The notes beneath the pieces are model-generated. The model saw only the letters and a list, made by a program, of their open reading frames with translations. It was not told the origin of the DNA and did not search any database. From the NCBI GenBank assembly GCA_049999725.1, contig JBNGIS010024326.1:1-44716 (forward strand): 44,716 bases of DNA, read 5' to 3'. Source of the stretch: Haplomitrium mnioides. Taxonomy: Eukaryota > Marchantiophyta > Haplomitriopsida > Calobryales. Numbering within the stretch: position 1 is the stretch's first letter; every line of letters begins with the position of its first letter. The translations under genes were made by a program, and so were the position numbers. Positions 1-11,390 of the stretch are shown here, one piece after another.

Positions 1-112
1 TGTAGAAGTGTGAACTCTATGCACGCATAGACTTTGATTCACAAGTCAAAACACCATGCGTACAAAAACTCTATTGTAAAACCTAAAAACTAGGTTCTTG
101 TCAGTTTTTGTT
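1..112 (+). repeat. Terminal-type repeat R, copy 1
   Basis: This block is repeated in the same orientation at about 41453-41555. Both begin with GTAGAAGTGTGAA, carry a near-palindromic CTATGCACGCATAGAC-like core, and end with CTAGGTTCTTGTCAG. Copy 2 lies just right of the transposase-like gene, so copy 1 probably belongs to another copy of the same DNA transposon family extending left of the window. After CTTGTCAG the copies diverge: this one runs into a 52-bp minisatellite, the other into an LTR. Confidence 0.75.
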
Positions 113-120
113 GTGGAATG

Positions 121-431
121 TTAAGATGGTGAGTTTGGATTCCTATGCGTGCATAGACTTTGGGGTGGAGTGTTCAAATGGTGAGTTTGGATTCCTATCT
201 GTGCATAGACTTTGGGGTGGAGTGTTCACATGTTGAGCTTGGATTTCTACTTGCACAGAGACTTTGGGGTGGAGTGTTCATTTGGTGATTTCGGATTCTT
301 ATGCGCGCATAGACTTTGGAGTGGAGTGTTCACATGTTGAGCTTGGACTCATGAGCATGCAGAGACTTTGGAGGGGAGTGTTCATATGTTGAGCTTGTAT
401 TCCTAAGCATGCATAGACTTTGGGATGGAAG
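121..431 (+). repeat. 52-bp minisatellite, about six units
   Basis: The GAGTTTGGATTCC-type unit start recurs at 131, 183, 235, 287, 339 and 391, exactly 52 bp apart. Each unit holds a CTATGCGCGCATAGACTTT-like palindromic core followed by GGGGTGGAGTGTTCA. The core is the motif seen in other arrays of this window, which links the array to the DNA transposon family rather than to the gypsy elements. Confidence 0.85.
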
Positions 432-1052
432 TCCAAGCTTTCTACAAGTTCTACTTCTCATGTACAACCCTCAAGCTTCTTCATACAAAGACTACTGACT
501 ACAACTTTGTTTGTACATAAGTTATAGACTCTTTTGTAGATCTTGAGACCTTTGTTCAGTTGAATCAAGTCTAGAACTTGGAGATGTTTCTTGTTTACAA
601 TCTTAATTCAATCTACTTAGCTACTACTGTGTTTTTGATTTTGAACTATGATATGTTTGTGTATATGCTTCGTTGAATTATGAAATATTTTAAAATGCTG
701 AAACCTTTTTGAAAGCCCATGTTAACTTTTTATTGCATGCATTTTCAACTACAAGTGAAAGCTTACTTCTTTCTTGAAGTTTAAAATGAAACTCCTAAAT
801 CCATGCCATTTTTCGTTTTCTTTGTTTTTGTGTTTACTATTGCAAACTCATTCCCTTGACTTCTAGTCATCTCGGGTTTTTTCGTTATGTTTTGTAATTT
901 TTTTCCAACAAAAAAGTTTGAAAGAGCACCATGTCTATGCGCGCTTAGAGTTTGTGCAATCAAACATATTTCAAAATAGCTTCTTGTGACTTGTATTTCA
1001 ACTTTTGGGTTTAGAATTGTAGTCAATGATAAATGCATTTTTTGGTGAAAAC
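432..1052. other. Unassigned AT-rich segment
   Basis: No coding region or known element recognised. One isolated ATGCGCGCTTAGAG motif near 935-950 resembles the palindromic core of the flanking arrays, so this is probably non-coding terminal DNA of the same transposon family (inference). Confidence 0.35.
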
Positions 1053-1152
1053 NNNNNNNNNNNNNNNNNNNNNNNNNNNNNNNNNNNNNNNNNNNNNNNN
1101 NNNNNNNNNNNNNNNNNNNNNNNNNNNNNNNNNNNNNNNNNNNNNNNNNNNN
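1053..1152. other. Assembly gap of 100 N
   Basis: Exactly 100 unknown bases, the conventional placeholder for a gap of unknown size. It abuts a tandem array, so collapsed repeats are the likely cause. Confidence 0.95.
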
Positions 1153-1430
1153 GCGTGTTTGTGGTTCAAAGTAGCGGTTGTTGCTTGTGAGATTCACCCA
1201 AACTTGTCTACTATGACACTTGGTTTTGAGATGGCTCATTGAAGATTGTCTACCAATACATAGTGTTGTGAGATGAGTTCGAGATTTCCTAGCGATACAC
1301 TTGGTTGTGAAATACACCCAAACTTGTCTTGCATTACACTTGGTTGTGAGATGCATTCAAGATTGTCTAATGTTGCACTTGGTTGTGATATGCATTCAAG
1401 ATTTTCTAGCAATACACTTCATTTCAATTG
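1153..1430 (+). repeat. 39-bp minisatellite next to the gap
   Basis: CACTTGGTTGTGA-type unit starts lie at 1217, 1298, 1337, 1376 and 1415; the last four are exactly 39 bp apart. Units carry GATGCATTCAAGATTGTCTA-like interiors. The array may continue into the gap. Short open frames over it are by-products of the period being a multiple of three. Confidence 0.8.
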
Positions 1431-2241
1431 TATGCATTCCGTGCAACAAATATAGTTTGGCTTCTCTGGAACTCCCAATGATGGGTAGCGGCTTGTTGAC
1501 AAGGAACAGAACCAAAGAGATACGGAACTCTTCTTTTCGAGGATGGAGCTCACCCAAACAAAACAAAACAAAACCAACAAATGCTGAAAAAACTAAACAA
1601 CCAAATATATGAACACATTCTTGTGGCTACTATGATGACACAAGGCATTTTTTTCATGGCGATTGAAATTGAACATGGGACATGCTTATACATAGATCTG
1701 CCACTAAGTTAGTTAGTACCCTCAGATCTTATATTCATCTATTAGATTGGCTAGATTCCAGCAATGGATCCTCTGTGGAACTTGAAGTTTGAGTATGCAA
1801 TGGAGTTGAATTGTCAAAAGGTATAAGGCTGGTCTCAGAACTAGTCTGGGATAGAGTCATGATATGATTTCACAACTTGAACCACATAACACAACACTAT
1901 ATTTGTGGAATAAAGATTCCCTATAGGAGGAACTACAACATCGAGAGCCAGATAGGGAAAACCTCATGTTGTTCTAAGAGAACTATTGGGTCTACGCTCA
2001 ATTCTTCTTCAACACTTGGTGCAAACACTGACCCAAGGAATATGTCATCATCATCAAGGTTGCTAGGAACACAATTTGCACCCTACACACTTTTGGTCAT
2101 AGTATCTGGCATTAGAGACACCTGCTCAATAGCTGAAACTTGAAATGCTTTTGATTATGGCAATAGAAAGTCAACACTTGGAACATATGTATGTTCCTCT
2201 ATGATGTCAACGCAATTTGACATGCTCTACGGCTGGTCTGA
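1431..2241. other. Unassigned segment
   Basis: No clear gene. The minus strand is fairly open from about 2220 to 1950, broken by stops, with an acidic stretch (SNLDDDDIFLGSVF). It matches no family I recognise and could be a retroelement linker. Confidence 0.3.
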
Positions 2242-2925
2242 TGTAGTAATTGGAGAATCCTGACAATGTAAGATTTATCCTTCTCCAGGTTCTTTTACTC
2301 GGGGAGGACAAAGATTTGAGACAAAATCGCTCTATTTCTCAACAAAATCTTTCCTTTCATCATCCAGGACAATCCATGGTTCACAATCGGATTCCACAGG
2401 CTCCAAATTGGGCTCCAAAATTCCTCTGTGGATCCATATAAGTCAGATAACTCCTTCCGAAGCGTTGCTTCTAGTTTCAATCGCCACCTCCAAGCTCTGC
2501 ATAGGACTTAGTTTCGCCAGCCGTCCGCCGCCTCAGTCAACTGGGAAGCTTGACTAACTCATACATCCTTGTACTCTCCTCCGTATGTTGATTGTATCGC
2601 TATCCGACAATTCTGTTGACATTCCCTTTGACTTTTCTCCGCTACAAGAGAGAAGTATACTTCGGAACCCCGCCGTCCGACACCGTTTTCCACATGGAAG
2701 CTTGACCGTTGTTCCCTTGTTTTCCTTCAGACTTCTGAACTCACTTCTTTGGACTTGAATCAAATCTATTCCGAATCCAATTTCTGAAGTAACATCTTTC
2801 AAAGCCTCCAAACACATATTTTTATCGAATTTTCCCATCTTTCAAGCTCTCTCCAAAACTATTTTTCTTCAAAAATTCTCAAAAAAGACTCATTCTTGGA
2901 TTCCTTTGCTGAACTCTACGTCATA
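2242..2925 (-). repeat. gypsy LTR copy 1, short-U3 variant
   Basis: Read on the minus strand it ends in TACTACA at 2242, as the LTRs ending at 3178 and 31933 do. Its downstream half matches 3178-3740 and 31430-31933. Upstream it differs from those two but matches 7640-8143, including a shared GGGAAAAT..GATAAAAATATG stretch. It begins TATGACGTAG near 2925, giving about 684 bp, half the length of the long variant. It lies downstream of an integrase end, so it reads as the 3' LTR of a heavily deleted element. Confidence 0.7.
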
Positions 2926-3150
2926 TGCTCCCCTTCTCTATTGTGCAGCGTCCTTGCAAGCATCTTCTTCATAGAAGTATTTCTTCAATCTGTATCCATT
3001 GATGCGGGTAGGGAGAGATTCCCTATCCAGTGTTGCCAACGACATTGATCTATTTTCATACACATGGATGACTCAATAAGGACCATCCCATCTAGTCTGA
3101 AGCTTGCTTGGAAATAATTGGTATCTCAAATCATATACGAGAACTAATTC
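2926..3150 (-). pseudogene. gypsy integrase C-terminal relic
   Basis: On the minus strand the translation contains VLVYDLRYQLFPSKL, then RWDGPYWVI, ending PTRINGYRLKKYFYE. This is the typical C-terminal part of plant Ty3/gypsy integrases (a G/L-VLVYD..F..KL..RWDGP block and a final NGYRLK). It follows the primer-binding site directly, so gag, protease, RT, RNase H and most of integrase are deleted between the PBS and this fragment. It lies between two LTRs of the same family, outlining an element shrunk to LTR-PBS-integrase end-LTR. Confidence 0.8.
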
Positions 3151-3168
3151 TCCCTGGCAATGACACCA
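3151..3168 (-). other. Primer-binding site of minus-strand gypsy
   Basis: The minus strand reads TGGTGTCATTGCCAGGGA, nine bases after the LTR end TACTACA. It resembles the TGGCGCCGTTGCCGGGGA-type site of many plant Ty3/gypsy elements and aligns with the site at 31942-31959. This fixes LTR copy 2 as a 5' LTR. Confidence 0.75.
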
Positions 3169-3177
3169 AAAATCTCA

Positions 3178-4576
3178 TGTAGTAATGAGAGAATCCTAAC
3201 AATGTAAGATTTATCCTTCTCCAGGTTCTTTTACTCGGGGAGGACAAAGATTTGAGACAAAATTGCTTTATTTCTCAACAAAATCTTTCCTTTCAACATT
3301 TAAGACAATCCATGGTTCACAATCGGATTCCACAGGCTCAAAATTGGACTCCAAAATTCCTCTATGGATCCACATAAGTCAGATAACTCCTTCTAAAGCG
3401 TTGCTTCTGGTTTCAATCACCACCCCCAAAGCTTTTCTTATGACTTAGTTCCACCAACCGTCCGCCGTCGCAGTCAACTGGGAAGTTTGACCGACTCGTA
3501 CTTCCTTGTACTCTCCTCCGTACATTGACTATGCCACTATCTGACAATTCTGCTGATATTTCCCTTGACTTTTCCCCACTACAAGACAAAAGTACACTTT
3601 GGAACACCGCTGTCCAACGCCATTTTCCACCTGGAAGCTTGACCGTCGTTCCGTTGTTTTCCTTTGGACTTCTAAACTCACTTTTTCAAACTTGAACCGA
3701 ATCTGTTCCAAATCCGATTTCTAACTCTCTTAGCATCAACTTCCGCTATGCCCCCTGCACTCGACATGCATCCTTCCGATACTTCGGACCCCGTTGATCC
3801 TGTACCCTGGTTTGCTTTTTTGAACTTCAACTTTCACACTCTTGTGCTGCATTTATTCTCATGCATCCAACAAGAAATCCGTTTTCTCCCTTGCGAATCA
3901 CAAGGACTAAGGAGTAGCTTCTTTTGGCTCTCCTAGACCCTTCTTCTCACTCTCCACTCTCTTGTATCTGATTACACTGTAGTTTTTGGATTTGAGACTT
4001 GCACCTTGAGCGAATATTAAGAGTTCACGTAGTGATTCCCAGTCCATTGACTTGAACTTAACCTCACGAACACGTCGGTCTACAAGGCTGATTCTCACTA
4101 CTCTTTCCCTCTCTCTTGCATATTTAACAAGGCTCCTACTTACCACATGCAATTAGGTAGGCCCTACACTGGCTCAGGATACCCCTTCCTACCGCAATGT
4201 CTCCCTTCTTAGGTAACTTTGCTTTTTTTTCACACATAACCAATTCAAATGCAATTTCTGAAAAGCTTAAGCCGACTTTGCCTTCTTTCACTAGACAACA
4301 GCTCGCAAATTCACATAAACAAGAATGCAATCAAATTAAGCTCCTCTTCCCGCATCCAGAACAGATTCCTCTTTTGTTCATGCTTATGCGAATTCTCTTC
4401 CTTACTCTAGATCAGATGACAGAATACAATCTCTACACAATTCTGAATCTTCTCCAAAGAATTCTTTACTTAACATGTGGCAACCAAATTAGCCACCACT
4501 TCAGTAATCAGCAAAAGCAACCCTTAGTTTAAAGTCTTGAGGAGAATTATACAAATTCGGAATTCCCAAAACGACA
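3178..4576 (-). repeat. gypsy LTR copy 2, long variant
   Basis: On the minus strand it starts TGTCGTTTTGGG at 4576 and ends TACTACA at 3178, about 1399 bp. It matches the plus-strand LTR at 30528-31933 along its length, with blocks such as TTCTCCTCAAGACT and GGGGTATCCTGAG. A PBS follows it, and upstream lies the post-pol region of another copy, so this LTR is shared by two partial elements, as after unequal recombination. The promoter probably lies near the TATTTAAC-type sequence at about 4120 by comparison with the GAGTATAAAAGAG site of the plus copy. Confidence 0.8.
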
Positions 4577-5060
4577 CTTCTGAACTGACAAGAAGACTTT
4601 TCTTACCTAAGGTAACTTTAAAATCTCTTCAGACAAGTTTACTCGGAATAAATCCCGAGTTACTTTGGAGTATCTACACTCCTCCAATGCTGCTAACTAT
4701 TCCCGTAAGTTGGCTACTTCTTGATTCGCCTCATCCAAGTCGAAAACCAGTCTCTGCATACTCACATCCATTTGATCCAAGGTCTGGCTCCGTACTTGTT
4801 GCACTTTGTCCCACATTTGCTTTAACCCCATTGCATCGCAAGCTGCCTTCAAGAGGTCCTCCGAAAATTCCCTCTTTTCCCTTTCCAAAGAATTCTTCTG
4901 CCATACTGCCAACTTTTGCTGCAGGGTATTGGCCCTGTTTTCTTGAATGGACTTTGACATCTGGAGAGCATGGTATAGCCTTACCTAGTCTTTCTCCTTC
5001 TTTGACCATTGCTGACCTTAAATTTTGGTCGTGTCTCCATTTCCGCTGCCATTGAATCTC
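4577..5060 (-). pseudogene. Post-pol accessory ORF, C-terminal coiled coil
   Basis: The minus-strand frame 4960-4697 encodes MSKSIQENRANTLQQKL, a LEREKREFSEDLLKAACDA segment and a QMWDKVQQ..LDQMDVSMQRL tail: heptad-rich, charged and coiled-coil-like. It matches the C-terminal part of the frame at about 30190-30460. It sits between the integrase end and the LTR, the position where some plant gypsy lineages carry an extra ORF. Only the C-terminal part of that ORF remains here, fused close behind integrase. Function unknown. Confidence 0.65.
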
Positions 5061-6060
5061 TTCAGTAGCTTCCAGACTCAATGTTCTCTCTTCTTCCAAC
5101 CAAATAATCTCCTGGGTTCGATCCCATACACTCTCTTCCACTGTTTTCCTGTCTATGATCTGGATTTGCAACGTTAGAATTGCCAGCTCCACCCGCATAA
5201 TAGCATGCATTCCATAAACAAGAAAATAAGGAGTTTTCTTCGTTGTAATCTTCTCCATAGTCCGATATGCCCATAATGCTGTAGAAACCTTCCTATCCTA
5301 GGAAATTTTATCTGTTGCGGCAATTTTATTTAAGATTTTACATAAGATTCCATTTACCTTCTCTGTATGTCTATTAGCTCTTGGATTATAAGGAGTTGTT
5401 TTCCAATGTTTAATCAAATATCTTGTCGTCAAGGTCTCGATCGTAGAATTGAGGAAATGAGTTCCTCAATCACTTTCCAACTCCAATGGGCATCTGAATC
5501 GACTTATTATATTGTTAAATAGAAACTTTGCAACCACTTCAGTTGTATCTCTTTTTACTGGTTCCGCTTCGGCCCACTTTGTAGTATAATCCGTCGCTAC
5601 TAGGATATATCGATTATGGGTCTATCTTGCTGCTGGCTGGATAGGACCGACAAAGTCAATCCCTCCTCACTTCTCAAATGGAGCTAGGGGTAATATCGGG
5701 GTTAATGGCCAATGGGACGTGGCAATTGGTTGTTCGATGCGTTGGCATGGATCGTATTTCTTGATAAACTCAGCCACTTCCTTGTTCATCTTCAGCTACC
5801 ACAAACGACTTTCAAAGATCTTCTTTATCGTATTGTTGGTCGCAAAATGACCTCCTTCCATATCTTCATGGAAAGCAGAAATCACCTTCTTCTGATCTTC
5901 TCCCTCTACACATCTCCGAAGTACCTCATCTAGCCCCAATTTATATAAGATTCCTCGAAACATAGTGTAAGCAGACATCTTATGTTGGAAGACTGCTCTC
6001 TTCTTAGGGCTCATCCCTTCAAGCACCACTTGATACTACAAAAAATCAATAGTTTCTTTA
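5061..6060 (-). pseudogene. gypsy integrase, decayed
   Basis: Minus-strand frames give an N-terminal part with YKLGLDEVLRRCVEGED and HEDMEGGHFATNNTIKKIF (HHCC-type zinc-binding region), then CQR and WGGIDFVGPIQPAA at the start of the catalytic core, and near 5258-5160 KKTPYFLVYGMHA, the usual TPYELVYG motif before the C-terminal domain. Integrase inserts element cDNA into the host genome. The core between about 5650 and 5280 is broken by several frameshifts and stops, so the gene is dead. It follows RNase H in the usual Ty3/gypsy order. Confidence 0.85.
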
Positions 6061-6119
6061 AACTCTGATTATTTGGAAACAGTGAACAAATGTTCATCGG
6101 CTAATTGATCATTCACTCT

Positions 6120-6518
6120 TTCTAGGGCTGGCTCTCCTTGCAATCTTGACAAAAAATCTGCATTGGCATGCCCCTTTCCTGGTTTCACATGAACTTCGAA
6201 TTCAAACTCCTATAGGAGTAGAATCCATCTTGCTAACCTCCCAGATAAATCGAGCTTGTTTATAATGTATTTCAGTGCATTATGATCAGTGTGAAAGATA
6301 AACGGATATCCTAGCAGATAATGCCTAAACTTCTGAACAACATAAATCATACCTAGACCCTCTCTCTCTGTCGTATGGTAGTTCCGCTCAGGGATAGAGA
6401 GTTGTCTGCTCGCAAAATAAATCGGATGCTCTTCCTTCTGGCTCAAGACCACCCTTATTGCAGTCCCAGACGTGTCGATATAAACGTGAAATTTCTTTGA
6501 CCAATCTAGAACAGCCAT
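6120..6518 (-). pseudogene. gypsy RNase H domain
   Basis: The minus-strand translation shows FHVYIDTSGTAIRVVLSQ, IYFASRQLSIPERNYHTTER, FHTDHNALKYI and a closing HANADFLSRL. These are the landmarks of the Ty3/gypsy RNase H (a first catalytic Asp block, the ASR.L...E.NY motif, TDH and the HxxADxLSR end). The domain degrades the RNA strand during reverse transcription. One stop lies near 6210 between the main part and the HANADFLSR tail. It follows RT in phase with the usual pol order. Confidence 0.9.
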
Positions 6519-6539
6519 AATGGGAGCGGAACTTAATCT

Positions 6540-7653
6540 CTACTTCAGATTGTCAAGCGACTTCTGACATTCGTCTATCCAAATCCATTCTTTGGATTTT
6601 TGTAATAATTTTGTCAAAGGATCCACGATCCAAGTGTACCCATCAATCATTCCTTGGTAGTATCCTACACACCCTAACAACCCTCTGAGCCTCTTCAAAG
6701 TGGTTGGTACTGGAAGATCCATAATCATCTTAACCTTAGATTGATCGGTAGAAATCTCTTCCTTAGAAATTTTGTGGCCCAGAAGTATTCCTTTAGATAA
6801 TCCAAAATAGCACTTGTCCGAAAGAAGACAAATTCGGAATTTCCAAATGAGTTTGAGTAGTTGAATGCATGCAGAAGTCATCTAAGAACACCTCCATGAA
6901 CACCCGTAGATATTCTTGGAATGCTTGTGTCATCAGCCTTGTAAAGGTAGCTGGTGCATTGCACAGCCCAAAAGGCATAACCTTATATGCATATATCCCC
7001 CAATCTGTCCTAAAAGTAGTCTTCGCTCGATCTTCAAGATGAATCAAGATTTGATTGTATCCGCTAAAACCATCCATAAAGGAATAACATTCATTTCCCA
7101 CAACCGCATCCAAAATGCTGTCAATAAACGACATCAGATGAAAATCCTTCTTTGTCACCGCATTGAGCTTTCGAAAATCAACTTAAACTCGAATTTTACC
7201 ATCCTTCTTTGGGACAATAATTATGGGAAAGACCCATCGGGAATTCTCCACAGGATATATAAAATCTGCCTCTAGCAGCTTTTCAATCTCTTCTTTTAAT
7301 TTTAATGAAAGGTTCGGATTCAGGCAATATTGTCTGTGTCGGACGGGAACTGCATTCTCCTCCAAATATATTTGATGCTGACATGTCTTTGGCGCTACAC
7401 CTTTCAGATCTTTATAGCTCCAAGCAAATACATCCCGAAATTCTAATAAGAGTTCATTGTAAGACTCCAAAGCTTTTCCTACTCGTTCCTTTAACACTTT
7501 TACTGTTTTCGATTTAGACTCTGTTTCGATATTTACTAACTGAATTTGGTCCTCCTCAGAGAATCCTTCATGGGCTACCGATAATTCTGCTGGTAGTTGA
7601 GGTCCTCGCTCTAGATGGCAAAATCGAACTTCAAATTTCCTTTGTGGATCCAC
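6540..7653 (-). pseudogene. gypsy reverse transcriptase, 5' truncated pol
   Basis: Frames 7653-7183, 7158-6793 and 6881-6540 (minus) make up most of a Ty3/gypsy RT: FRDVFAWSYKDLKGV, YCLNPNLSLKLKEEI, PIIIVPKKDGKIRV, FMDGFSGYNQI, MPFGLCNAPATF, the catalytic FLDDF block, CYFGLSKGILLGHKIS and LRGLLGCVGYYQGMI. Stops or frameshifts fall near 7183 and 6880. The protease and gag that should lie upstream are missing: at about 7640 the sequence jumps straight into an LTR fragment. RT copies element RNA into DNA. Confidence 0.92.
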
Positions 7654-8143
7654 ATAAGTTAGATAACTCCTTCCGAAGCGTTGCTTCTAGTTTCAATTGC
7701 CACCCCCGAAGCTCTGCTTAGGACTTAGTTCCGCCATCCGTCCGTTGCCTCAGTCAATTGGGAAGCTTGACTGACTCATACTTCCTTGTACTCTCCTCCA
7801 TACATTGACTATACCGCTATCCGACAATTTTGCTGACATTCTCCTTGACTTTTCCCCGCTACAAGAGAGAAGTACACTTTGGAACCCCGCCATCCGACGC
7901 CGTTTTCCACCTAGAAGCTTGACCGTTGTTCCGTTGTTTTCCTTTGGACTTGTGAACTCACTTCTCTGGACTCGAAGCGGATCTATTCCGAATCTGATTT
8001 CTGAAGTAACATCTTTCAAAGCCTCCAAACACATATTTTTATCAAATTTTCCCATCTTTTAAGCTCTTCCCAAAACCATTTTTCTTCAAAAATTCTCAAA
8101 AAAAGACTCATTCTTGGATTCCTTTGCTAAACTATGTGTCACA
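7640..8143 (-). repeat. gypsy LTR copy 3, truncated
   Basis: It matches 2242-2925 base for base over most of its length (blocks CGACGCCGTTTTCCACCT and CACATATTTTTATCAAATTT). On the minus strand it begins TGTGACACATAG at about 8143, preceded by TTTCAGA, the same hexamer-plus that precedes the LTR at 30528. Its downstream end, the PBS, gag and protease are deleted, so it joins pol directly at about 7640. Confidence 0.7.
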
Positions 8144-9130
8144 TCTGAAATGACCAATAACTGTTCAACTACACATCCTCATGCTGACTTGGATCAATTA
8201 AACACCCAAAATAATCCTCCTCCACATTGGGCTCTAGGATTGGTGTAACTTCCTTAGGTGTAGTATCTTCCTCCTCGTATTGGCTTTGTTCCAACAACCA
8301 TCAAGCTAATCGGCATCTTCATCATTCTCTAGAATTGTCTTATCTTCTCCACATATGGCATTAGAAGGGTTTAGATTGGCCAAAGTCATCGATGGCACAA
8401 TCTTGGAAGATGAGGCACTATCCTTTGATTTTCTCTGCTGATGTTGCCTAGTCTTACTAAAGACTTTAAAGATAATTGGGCATCAAAAACTGAAGAATGA
8501 TTTTAGTAAATGGGTCTTTGAGGAACCTCGCCACTTTGGAAAATTCTCCAACACTAGCATTGCCTCCACTTGAGGAGCTAATTCGACCTTTTGTAGGTCT
8601 GGAATGCTTTTTGCCGGTTTAGCCTTTTGTAGAACATCCACACTCAATATTTCATTCATATGGTCATCTCATTACACTTCTTGGGCGCATAGCACCTGTG
8701 GAGCAAGAGGTGATAGCGGAGGTTCTTGTAGAGGAGCATCCAATAGTGGTGAGAGTACTGGAGTGGGTAATGGCAACTCTGAAGTTGGTTGGTCCACCTA
8801 CGGAAAAAATATGGGTTGTGATAGTGGTAGTAGATCAATATTTTGTAGTTGTTGACTTGGGAAATACTTCAACAAAAATGGTTGCTCATCGTTATGGTAG
8901 TGTGGATGGCCCTCTTGGGGATAACATTGCAGTGGTACATGCTGCTCAAAACTTTCAATTGGATACACATGGTGATGTTCTAGTTGGCAAGGCTATTGAT
9001 AATATTGTGGCTCTTGTTGTGGTGGATAATAGTTGTGTTGAAACCTAGGTTGTTATAGTTGGTATCCAGAGTAGGGTACATCAATGGTTGTATAAGGATG
9101 GTATATGACCTAGTTTGTAAGTTGTAGAGC
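8144..9130 (-). pseudogene. Relic of a gag C-terminal/linker region
   Basis: On the minus strand a long, fairly open frame is rich in Pro, Gln, Tyr and His (for example HNYYPPQQEPQYYQ, then LPLPTPVLSPLLDAPLQEPP and VLENFPKWRGSSK). This composition is typical of the stretch between gag and protease in plant gypsy elements. Several stops interrupt it. No zinc knuckle or protease was found next to it, so it is an isolated fragment into which or beside which LTR copy 3 landed. Weak family assignment. Confidence 0.45.
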
Positions 9131-11338
9131 CTATTATACTGACTGAAAAGATGCTTGGTACGCTGCTGGTTGGTATGGTCCTTAACATAGTGACTATGTT
9201 TTGTAAAAAAGAAGGTAGTAGTGTGAGGGACTAGGGGGAGGAGCCTTTGGAGGGGGCGAAAAGTGAAAGAAAGAGAGGGATGGGAAAACGGGTTCTATAC
9301 TTGTCGGTTGGGTTGTAGTATAGTTGTGATTATCATTCACTAGGATTTTGTAGCGACTAGTGGGAGTATTCCACCGGGCAACTATTCCAACAGAGATTGC
9401 GAATAAGAATCATTCTGGAAAGCTCATGCAAAGAGATTGTAGAGTGGTAGGGATCTAAGTCATTCGACGTCGTAGGTTACCCCACCTAAACAAAAGGAAT
9501 TTCTACGTAATGAGTCTTTAGTAGATGGGATGTAGGTCTGAGGAGCACTTTTAAAGGGGCAATTGGGATAAGATCCGAGAAAAACCTAGGTTGCAAGAAT
9601 TGGGTGCCAATTCATAGCGTCAGAGTTCGGTCATCAAAAGTACTACACAAGTCTAGACAGATATACGTGCAAGTATGATACACCCAGATTCTGATGAAAC
9701 ATCAACTTTGATAGGGTCATAGACAAAACAACAACTCAGTTGGGTCCTATGCATGGGTGAAATGGGGACTTCAAGGAATCGGCTAAAGGTGAAAAGGGTG
9801 ATGCTAATAGCCTAGATAAATGGCTGAATATGGACACCAATACTTTAGATATGACAAAATAGTGACTATGATAGAATAGAGGTACTATCGGGTAAACATA
9901 GAGATCAGAGGTTATAACGAAGGATTAGTTGGTAGGTTTAGTCCTACGAACATTATCGAGCATTAAAGATAAATAATCAAGGAAGGTATTGGGATAGAAG
10001 GTGATGCTAGAGGTACGGGCTATCGAAAGTATCATTCCAACTTCCCAATTGAAAATGATGTTTGGCGGCAGCAAAGAACTAGATAAAATGAGGGGCTGAA
10101 GGATTTGCAAAAGGACCAGCGGTCCAAAACCAAGCCAAAGAGATGTCAAATCTAGTGGACAAGAAGAAGAATGGCTAGGGACCTACAGTTTATAGGAAGC
10201 GATTGTGGTGGGACCAATGGGTAAATGACAAGTACTATAAGGCAATTTCCCCAACAAAATGTTAGAAACTTCAAACTGTATGGAACCTTGTGGCACTTTA
10301 CAACGAACCGAACCTCTAAACTATTTTGTCAACATATGTGAGCCAGATTAGTGAATTCAGATAAACAGAGGAAGGATTTGATTGCAAGGGTATGCCATTT
10401 GGCAAACACAGATGTGGCACGTGAGAAACTCTTTACTCATAGGCAATAATACATGGCTAAGGACTTTGAGGTCCATCTTCTCAAGATTCTAAGAGCCACT
10501 AATGCTCACTAACGGACGAATCGCACAAATCTAGTGGTTGATAACGTAGTTTGTGCAGCTTAAGCTGTAATCCATAGAGCTCTAATGAGCCTTTGACAAC
10601 ACAAATAGCAGGAATCACACCACCTAGAGCTAGACTTCTTTTTCTAGACTGAGTCTTTTTTCTTATACTCTAATCATACACATGGAACAGACATTAGGAA
10701 AAACACATAAAAAAAAGAGGCATACCCGTTTTTCTTTTAGGATGGTCTTCTATTACTAGCCTCAACATCCATATCAATCTCGTAGTAGAACAACACACCA
10801 TATAAACGTACACACCAATAGAACCATGGGAACAAACACATTCACACTACTACCTCAATCCCTCAATAGAAGCATCACCACCAGAACACTCAATAACTTT
10901 GAAGCATTCTGTCGGCAGCACAAGCCCTCCATAAAAACTATACAAGAGGTCGTACGTACATTCTTCCAAGCAGACTCAGTACTGCAACATTGCTAACACC
11001 CAAGATAGGAGTTCTCCTTTTAGGATTTCCCACTATCTCTCTTGCTTCCCATCGACAAACTTCACAGTAATCAGAAATACAAACAGATGGTATCTCGAAC
11101 ATAGGCATGTCTGAAATTGCTTTACAATCTCCACCAAACTTCTTCCGTTTTACTCAGCACAAACCAGGAAAGTTATTCTCAAACAACATCTCCATAGATC
11201 GTATCCATATCTTCTTCTCCTCTCTTTGAGGAGAAATAGAGTAACATTCTTCAATAATCAGTCAGAGGAGCCGACCAAGCAAGAGAGAGAGGGAGAGCCA
11301 AAGTGATCAAGCATCAAAACAAGAGTCAGATCCAATGT
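9131..11338. other. Unassigned, no gene recognised
   Basis: Both strands carry frequent stops and I recognise no domain. A minus-strand 74-residue frame at 9925-10149 has no recognisable motif. The last few hundred bases could be promoter or LTR-like DNA of an unrecognised element; nothing decisive is visible. Confidence 0.3.
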
Positions 11339-11365
11339 GAGAGAGAGAGAGAGAGAGAGAGAGAG
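11339..11365 (+). repeat. (GA)n microsatellite
   Basis: Uninterrupted GA dinucleotides for about 27 bases, with shorter GA runs near 11285-11295 and 11382-11391. Confidence 0.95.
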
Positions 11366-11390
11366 CACAAACCATTACTTGTGAGAGAGA

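Noticed and set aside
781-1356. 191-residue minus-strand open frame
   Set aside because: It runs across the 100-N gap and the 39-bp array; the repeated CIARQ/CHSRQ-like pattern comes from the minisatellite.
5000-7653. Endogenous pararetrovirus (caulimovirid-like) instead of gypsy
   Set aside because: Integrase, LTRs and a tRNA-type PBS beside them are present, and no movement protein was seen, so Ty3/gypsy is the better assignment.
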